Source: Polyodon spathula (Eukaryota; Chordata; Actinopteri; Acipenseriformes; Polyodontidae). From it: a stretch of 64,000 bases of DNA. The position numbers and the translations under genes are program-made. Shown here piece after piece: positions 59,166 through 64,000 of the stretch (position 1 is its first letter; each line of letters opens with the position of its first letter). The stretch covers positions 13,452,794 through 13,516,793 of the forward strand of contig NC_054536.1 of NCBI RefSeq assembly GCF_017654505.1, written 5' to 3'. The notes under the pieces are model-generated. The model was given only the letters and a program-made list of their open reading frames with translations. It did no database searches and had not been told where the DNA came from.

Positions 59166-59760
59166 TTAGTTGGTGCTTATCTTGGCGAGAGCCGAGTTCA
59201 AATCAGCATGACGTTTTACTCTCATGTAATTACATCTACATCTACTCTCATGTAATGGAAATCATTACATAACAGGTCAATCTAAAAAAAATGTGTTCAG
59301 CAATTATATCTGAAAAAAGAAATCTAGATTTTCATTAAAAAAAAACAGAGCGGAGCTTCCCTTGCACTCCGAGAGCCAATCCCGCCACTTCCCCACTCAT
59401 CTGCATAGAATGTCAAACAAAATTGTATCCACATTTCAAACCTTTTAGAATGTGTTTGTTAATATTTATGTTTAGCTAAATCTTGACTTTTTTTTTATTT
59501 TTTACACTGATACATGGAAGCTGTCATTTCAGCTCTGTTCACTGCAGTTTCACTGACACTCCCCACTTCAAACATAATTTCTCTGATTCTACAAGTCCTA
59601 GAGTGATCGTCAACATTATTTTTATACAGATGTGAGTTTTGTGAAGTTGTGAGTTTGTTAAGATGGCAAGAACCTAGAATGGTCGCCAAAGGCTCATTTG
59701 AAAGGTTAGAACTTGAACTACTTAGCTGGGATTTATGTATTTATTTAAAAATGTAGCCTT

Positions 59761-59796
<36 letters not shown>

Positions 59797-59800
59797 ATAT
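59166..59800. other. Non-coding; (TA)n array at the end
   Basis: AT-rich sequence with no gene. A TA array at 59761-59800 provides the TA target next to the Tc1 element. Confidence 0.55.
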
Positions 59801-61026
59801 ACACTGAGTGTACAAAACATTAGGAACACCTTTCTAATATTGAGTTGGACCCACTTTTGCCCTCAGAGCAGCCTCAATTGGTCGGGGCATGGACTCTACA
59901 AGGTGTCGAAAGCGTTTCACGGGGATGCTGACCCATGTTGACTACAATGCTTCCCACAGTTGTGTCAAGTTGGCTGGTAGTGGATCTCTACTACGAATAG
60001 CTCATTCCATCTCATTCCACAGGTGCTCAATTGGATTGAGATCTGGTATCTGGGTAGGCCACTGCAGTAAGCTGAATTCACTGTCATGTTCGTGGAACCA
60101 TTCCTGGACAATCGTAGCCTTGAGGCATGGGGCATTATCCTGCTGATAAAATCCATTAGCAGATGAGTACACTGCTGCCATGAAGGGATGCACCTGATTG
60201 GTAATGATGTTCAGATATCCTGTGGCAGTCAAACGTTGCTCCACTTTTATCAAGGAGCCCAATGTGTGCCATGAAAACACACCCACACCATCACACCACC
60301 ACCACCAGCCTGCAATATTGACACACTGCATGATGGATGCATGAACTCATGTGGTTTTCTCCATACCCTAGTCCTCCGATCAGCCTGAAACAGCAGGAAC
60401 CGGGATAGATCAGACCCTCCAGTGTCCAGTGTTTTTGTTCCTTAGCCCACTGCAACTGCAGTTTCTTGTGTTTTACTGAAAGAAGTGGAACTCTGTTAGG
60501 TCGTCGGCTGCCATACCCCATTCTTGTGAAGATACGATGAGTTGTGCATTCTTTTATGGGTCTTTCGGCACCAATGTTGTACTGGACTGTCAGTTGACTA
60601 AATGTAACCCGTCTGTTGCTCTGCACAATTCCTATCAGACTCCTTTGGCCTCTTTCATCAATGAACCGTTTTCGACCACTGGTCTGCCATTGGATGGATG
60701 TCCTTTGGGTGGTGGACCATCCTTGACACACACAGGAAACTGTTGAGTGTGAAAAACCCAGCAATGTTGCAGTTGCTGACACGCTCAAACCGGCCCGCCT
60801 GGCACCTACTACCATACCCCGTTCAAAGGCACTTAAATCTTGTGTCTTGCCCATTTACCCTCTGAATGGCACACATACACAATCCATGTCTCAATTTTCT
60901 CAAGACTTAAAATTCCTTCTTTAACCTGTCTCCTTCATCTACACTGATTGAAGTGGATTTAACAGGTTACATTAATAAGGGATCATAGCTTTCACAGGTG
61001 TTCCTAAAGTTTTGTACACTCAGTGT
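59801..61026 (-). mobile_element. Tc1/mariner element with DD36E-type spacing
   Basis: Inverted ends of 30 bp (59801-59830, starting ACACTGAGTGTACAAAACAT, and 60997-61026) differ at one position. The left flank is a TA array, fitting TA target choice. At about 1.23 kb it is full length, and one minus-strand transposase fills it. All key blocks are present, but frameshifts and stops make it inactive. Confidence 0.93.
59834..60854 (-). pseudogene. Tc1/mariner transposase, frame-broken
   Basis: Cuts and joins DNA with a D-D-E triad. The N-terminal part (60854 down) starts M-G-K-T-Q-D-L-S and has paired helix-turn-helix domains (F-S-H-S-T-V-S block). After W-T-L-E-G a one-base shift is needed to reach S-D-L-S-R-F-L-L-F (first Asp, near 60415). 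Another shift lies in the CAC-repeat run near 60300. The second Asp is in Q-Q-D-N-A-P and the Glu in N-P-I-E-H-L-W, with 36 residues between them, unlike the 34 of Sleeping Beauty. Two further in-frame stops follow (near 59999 and 59923) before the natural end P-T-Q-Y at 59834. Confidence 0.9.
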
Positions 61027-61047
61027 GTGTGTGTGTGTGTTTGTGTG

Positions 61048-61083
<36 letters not shown>
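61022..61083. repeat. (TG)n(TA)n(CA)n self-complementary microsatellite
   Basis: TG units, then TA units, then CA units form one inverted repeat that can fold on itself. It begins within the last bases of the Tc1 right end. Confidence 0.93.
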
Positions 61084-61175
61084 GTATATGTAATCATAGT
61101 TGTGTCAAAAAATAAATAAAACACTGCACCATTCAACCTCCATATGAAATGAAGCTGAGCAGCTGGCTCTTTGAG

Positions 61176-61178
<3 letters not shown>

Positions 61179-61249
<71 letters not shown>
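61179..61249. repeat. (TA)n microsatellite
   Basis: About 35 TA units. Confidence 0.96.
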
Positions 61250-61250
<1 letters not shown>

Positions 61251-62807
61251 TTTAAACAGACTTTAAAGTTATAAGTGTAAAAAGTTGTCAGGATATTTAC
61301 AATGAAAAGACAAATTTTAGGTACATTAATTAAATAGTTGTAGCAACACGTGACGAGTTTTTATCTATACCCGCTACTAACTCTTTAAACTGGATAAAAC
61401 ATGAATTTACTAAATGTTCTGTACAAGAGGAAATAAACTTTCCACCATTCCATTAAAGAGCATTCTGCACTATCCATCCTTTTTTTTTTTTTCAACAGGG
61501 CCAGTGCAAAGCTCTTGCCAGTTGAATGTGGTTATTGTTTTTTTGCTGTTGGGGTTACCGGTATTATACGAGTTCAACACATTTCTCAGTAGATGTTTTT
61601 CAGTAGATGTTAATCCCCCGAGTATTTTTTGTTAACTTCTGTACCTTTGTTTTGCAAGTCTTGCAGCAAGATGAGATCAAGCTCTCCTGCTTGAAGACAC
61701 TTTTTAACCAGCAGGTTTGTTTTTTTCTTATTTTTTTTTTTCAAACATATTGCTTATCTTGTGAAACAAATCTTACCCTATAAATTAGGTTTAAGAACTT
61801 CACTTCAAATCTATACGCAGTTAATAGCCAGCAGCAATAGACTACTGGCATGAATTACCCACTCAGCTAATTCAATACATTTATGCTGGGGTACAAACAT
61901 GACTTTTTTTATTCTTGTTACACATGACAGGTACTACTTAAGACTAGTGTAACATGCAACACATCTTATCTAGTGTTAAGAGACTGAAAAATATAAAGCT
62001 GTATTCCAAAGGGTTTCATTATTTTTCTTGCTCAAAGCTGCATTTTTTTAAACTTTGTGGTAGCTGAATTCCCTTGTTTATAAAACAACTAAACTATAAA
62101 GCACCGTGATTTTAGGAGTTACCTGCAAATGGCAATAATTCTAAACATATTATATCAATTGTATCAAGTCCCCTTTCTATAATTATTTCTTATTTGGTAA
62201 ACAAAGCTTACCAGGTCTACTTTCAACAGATCAAAGTTATTATTAAATAGTTGCTTGGTAAGGCCTTTTAGTAGAAAGTTGAGTGAAGTTATGTCACAAA
62301 CGAGATCGCATGAACATATGATACAGCTTTTGAACTTGTTGCCATGGATTTTTTTTTTTTTGTTCGTTTTCAGTCGATTTTTTGTGTGAGGCGATTTAGC
62401 CACCCCTTTTAGCCACACCATATTTTGGCCATCATTTCCAATAGCAAAGGAATGGATGTGATCTGTGTGGTCTACATCATATTCTCATGACAATGGAAAT
62501 ATAATCTTGAGGTTCCAAACTGCATGTAATCCAACCCAAGAAGCAGTCATGGAGATACTTTATTTTCAAGTCGTGGTAGTCTGGCAATGTTCATACATTC
62601 CATTGTAGATAATGCAGCTTAATAATGCACTTGTCATTAGTTAAACGTGTTTGTCTTTGGTTCAATACAGTTTGACGACTGCTTGGGTCAATTATCTATT
62701 GGCAGTGCTGGCTTCATTGTGTATTAAATGGAGTTTTACTAGGGCAGTTGATCAAATGACATTTGGTTTCATATTACCAAATGAGTAAGGGGTGGAATAA
62801 TATACCT

Positions 62808-62810
<3 letters not shown>
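61250..62810. other. Non-coding, nothing recognised
   Basis: AT-rich sequence with T runs at 61482-61493 and 62350-62361. No domain-bearing frame. Confidence 0.5.

Positions 62811-62881
<71 letters not shown>
62811..62881. repeat. (TA)n microsatellite
   Basis: About 35 TA units. Confidence 0.96.
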
Positions 62882-62884
<3 letters not shown>

Positions 62885-63082
62885 AATAACTGGAGGTATA
62901 GATGTACATGTTAGATTAAAAATGGTTCTCAGAATGTTGAATACTTAATTTAAAAAGGGGCTTGTTCATACATTTTATGAGTATAGCTCCAAGTTCAACG
63001 TCAGTCTGCAAAATGCACAGTATACTCTGCTTATATACACAAGAGGTGCACGTACAGTTCAAATGGCATGGTAATCCATGAA

Positions 63083-63115
63083 ATATATATATATATATAA
63101 TTATCTTATATATAT

Positions 63116-63164
<49 letters not shown>
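63083..63164. repeat. (TA)n microsatellite, interrupted
   Basis: TA arrays broken by 'attatcttatatatattata' near 63100-63120. The frame across it encodes only Tyr-Ile repeats. Confidence 0.94.
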
Positions 63165-63169
<5 letters not shown>

Positions 63170-64000
63170 TAGTTCAATGACGATATAATTAAACACTGTA
63201 ATTAATGCTGTCTAGTATATGTAAAGCAGGTTTTATTTAGCGATTTTGACAATGAACTGCAGTGAAATATAAAGGGGCAATTATACTGGTATCACAAATG
63301 CCCAATAAATCTTGCATTTAATCGGAAGATGAACACAGGATAATGGTGAAAAAAAGAATTTAAATTAAAATAACAGATCGTTATTGTTTAACTGTTTAAG
63401 TAGCGCACCCACCATATGTTCAAGAAGGTTAATTGAGATCATGTTCTCTTCAATTGAAACAAAGTGTACCTTCCACACAAAAATCAAGATTCTCTATGGT
63501 ACTGCTTAAAGTAAGTAAAGTCAGCAGAGTGCAAATGCTGCTTTGACAGAAACATTTTATATGTTATAAAAAAAGCTTATAAAATGGGATTTTGTTAGGA
63601 TGACCCATGGTTTGATAGAAAATGTTTGCAGGAACTCAGACAGAAGATCGAATTTATCCAAAAATGATGGTGTTTTATTAATGATTGCACTTAATCCAAA
63701 TAGTAAGTATAAGACAGCACTTAAACAGTTAATAGCTCACTCCGCACACACACAAAAAACCAACCAAAACAAATATTCTATACATAAGCTAGGGCTAAAT
63801 AACCTGGCTTCCGCAACTAGGGGTTAGCTTACACCAGCCTGCAGAGCTCAGACACAACCTTCTCAGTTAACTTCTCCTCCCTTTACTACTTCTTCTGGTT
63901 AATCTATAGGGCGCATTCCATCTATTTTAGATGATTAGCACCCTCTATCTGTAGTCCTTTGTCTGTCTTTTGTTTACTGTATATTTCTGTCATCTTTATT
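63165..64000. other. Non-coding, nothing recognised
   Basis: AT-rich sequence to the window edge. The phrase 'tatagggcgcattcc' near 63907 resembles part of a sturgeon SINE but is too short to call. The plus-strand frame at 63600-63827 has no motif. Confidence 0.45.

Noticed and set aside
1..64000. CRISPR arrays, operons, phage or plasmid features
   Set aside because: Intron-exon structure, vertebrate repeats and microsatellites show eukaryotic nuclear DNA; no regularly spaced repeats or bacterial-type gene clusters are present.

Overview
The window is AT-rich vertebrate DNA, almost all non-coding, with one clear host-gene exon and many decayed transposable elements. The host exon (minus strand, 6055-6528) is the first coding exon of a type II classical cadherin, best matching cadherin-18 (CDH18). 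It carries a 246-nt leader, a start codon in good context, a signal peptide, a short prosegment ending in R-P-K-R, and the mature N-terminus with the two tryptophans (W-V-W-N) typical of type II cadherins. Acceptor and donor sites are both intact. Positions 1-6054 are therefore the following intron, and everything above 6528 is intron in the 5' untranslated part of the gene or upstream sequence.

The repeat content points to a ray-finned fish. It includes a CR1-type LINE, L2/Rex1-like LINE pieces, a restriction-like-endonuclease LINE, a Tc1/mariner element, two piggyBac copies, BED-finger and non-autonomous hAT elements, a pogo/Tigger-like element, tRNA-derived SINEs and solo LTRs. A GC-rich SINE fragment near 24.7 kb and the CR1 3' end resemble repeats I associate with sturgeons and paddlefish. 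That taxon call is from memory and tentative.

Layout: 0-6 kb, intron with a dispersed repeat and an LTR-like segment; 6.05-6.53 kb, CDH18 exon; 7-13 kb, mostly featureless intron; 13.3-15.7 kb, a TTAA-flanked piggyBac remnant and an antisense LINE piece; 21.7-23.9 kb, a hAT element inside a pogo-like element, with an exact 8-bp target duplication; 24.7-26.5 kb, a SINE fragment and a palindromic dispersed repeat; 27.1-27.4 kb, a possible 5' non-coding exon; 28.2-31.7 kb, an L2 fragment, a SINE, a CRE/octamer cluster and the second piggyBac copy; 36.2 kb, the second SINE copy; 38.7-42.3 kb, a hAT transposase pseudogene with an intron; 44.6 kb, a long hairpin; 47.5-51.7 kb, an LTR-like segment and a CR1 LINE; 53.5-54.7 kb, two related LTRs; 56.0-59.2 kb, an inverted repeat and an RLE-type LINE; 59.8-61.0 kb, a Tc1 element with DD36E spacing; then microsatellite-rich sequence to the end.

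No transposon here looks able to encode an intact protein. I found no prokaryotic-type genes, operons, CRISPR arrays or obvious new multi-gene system. The best leads are the uAUG-rich cadherin leader, the possible upstream exon and enhancer, the nested transposons, and several hairpin-forming families.
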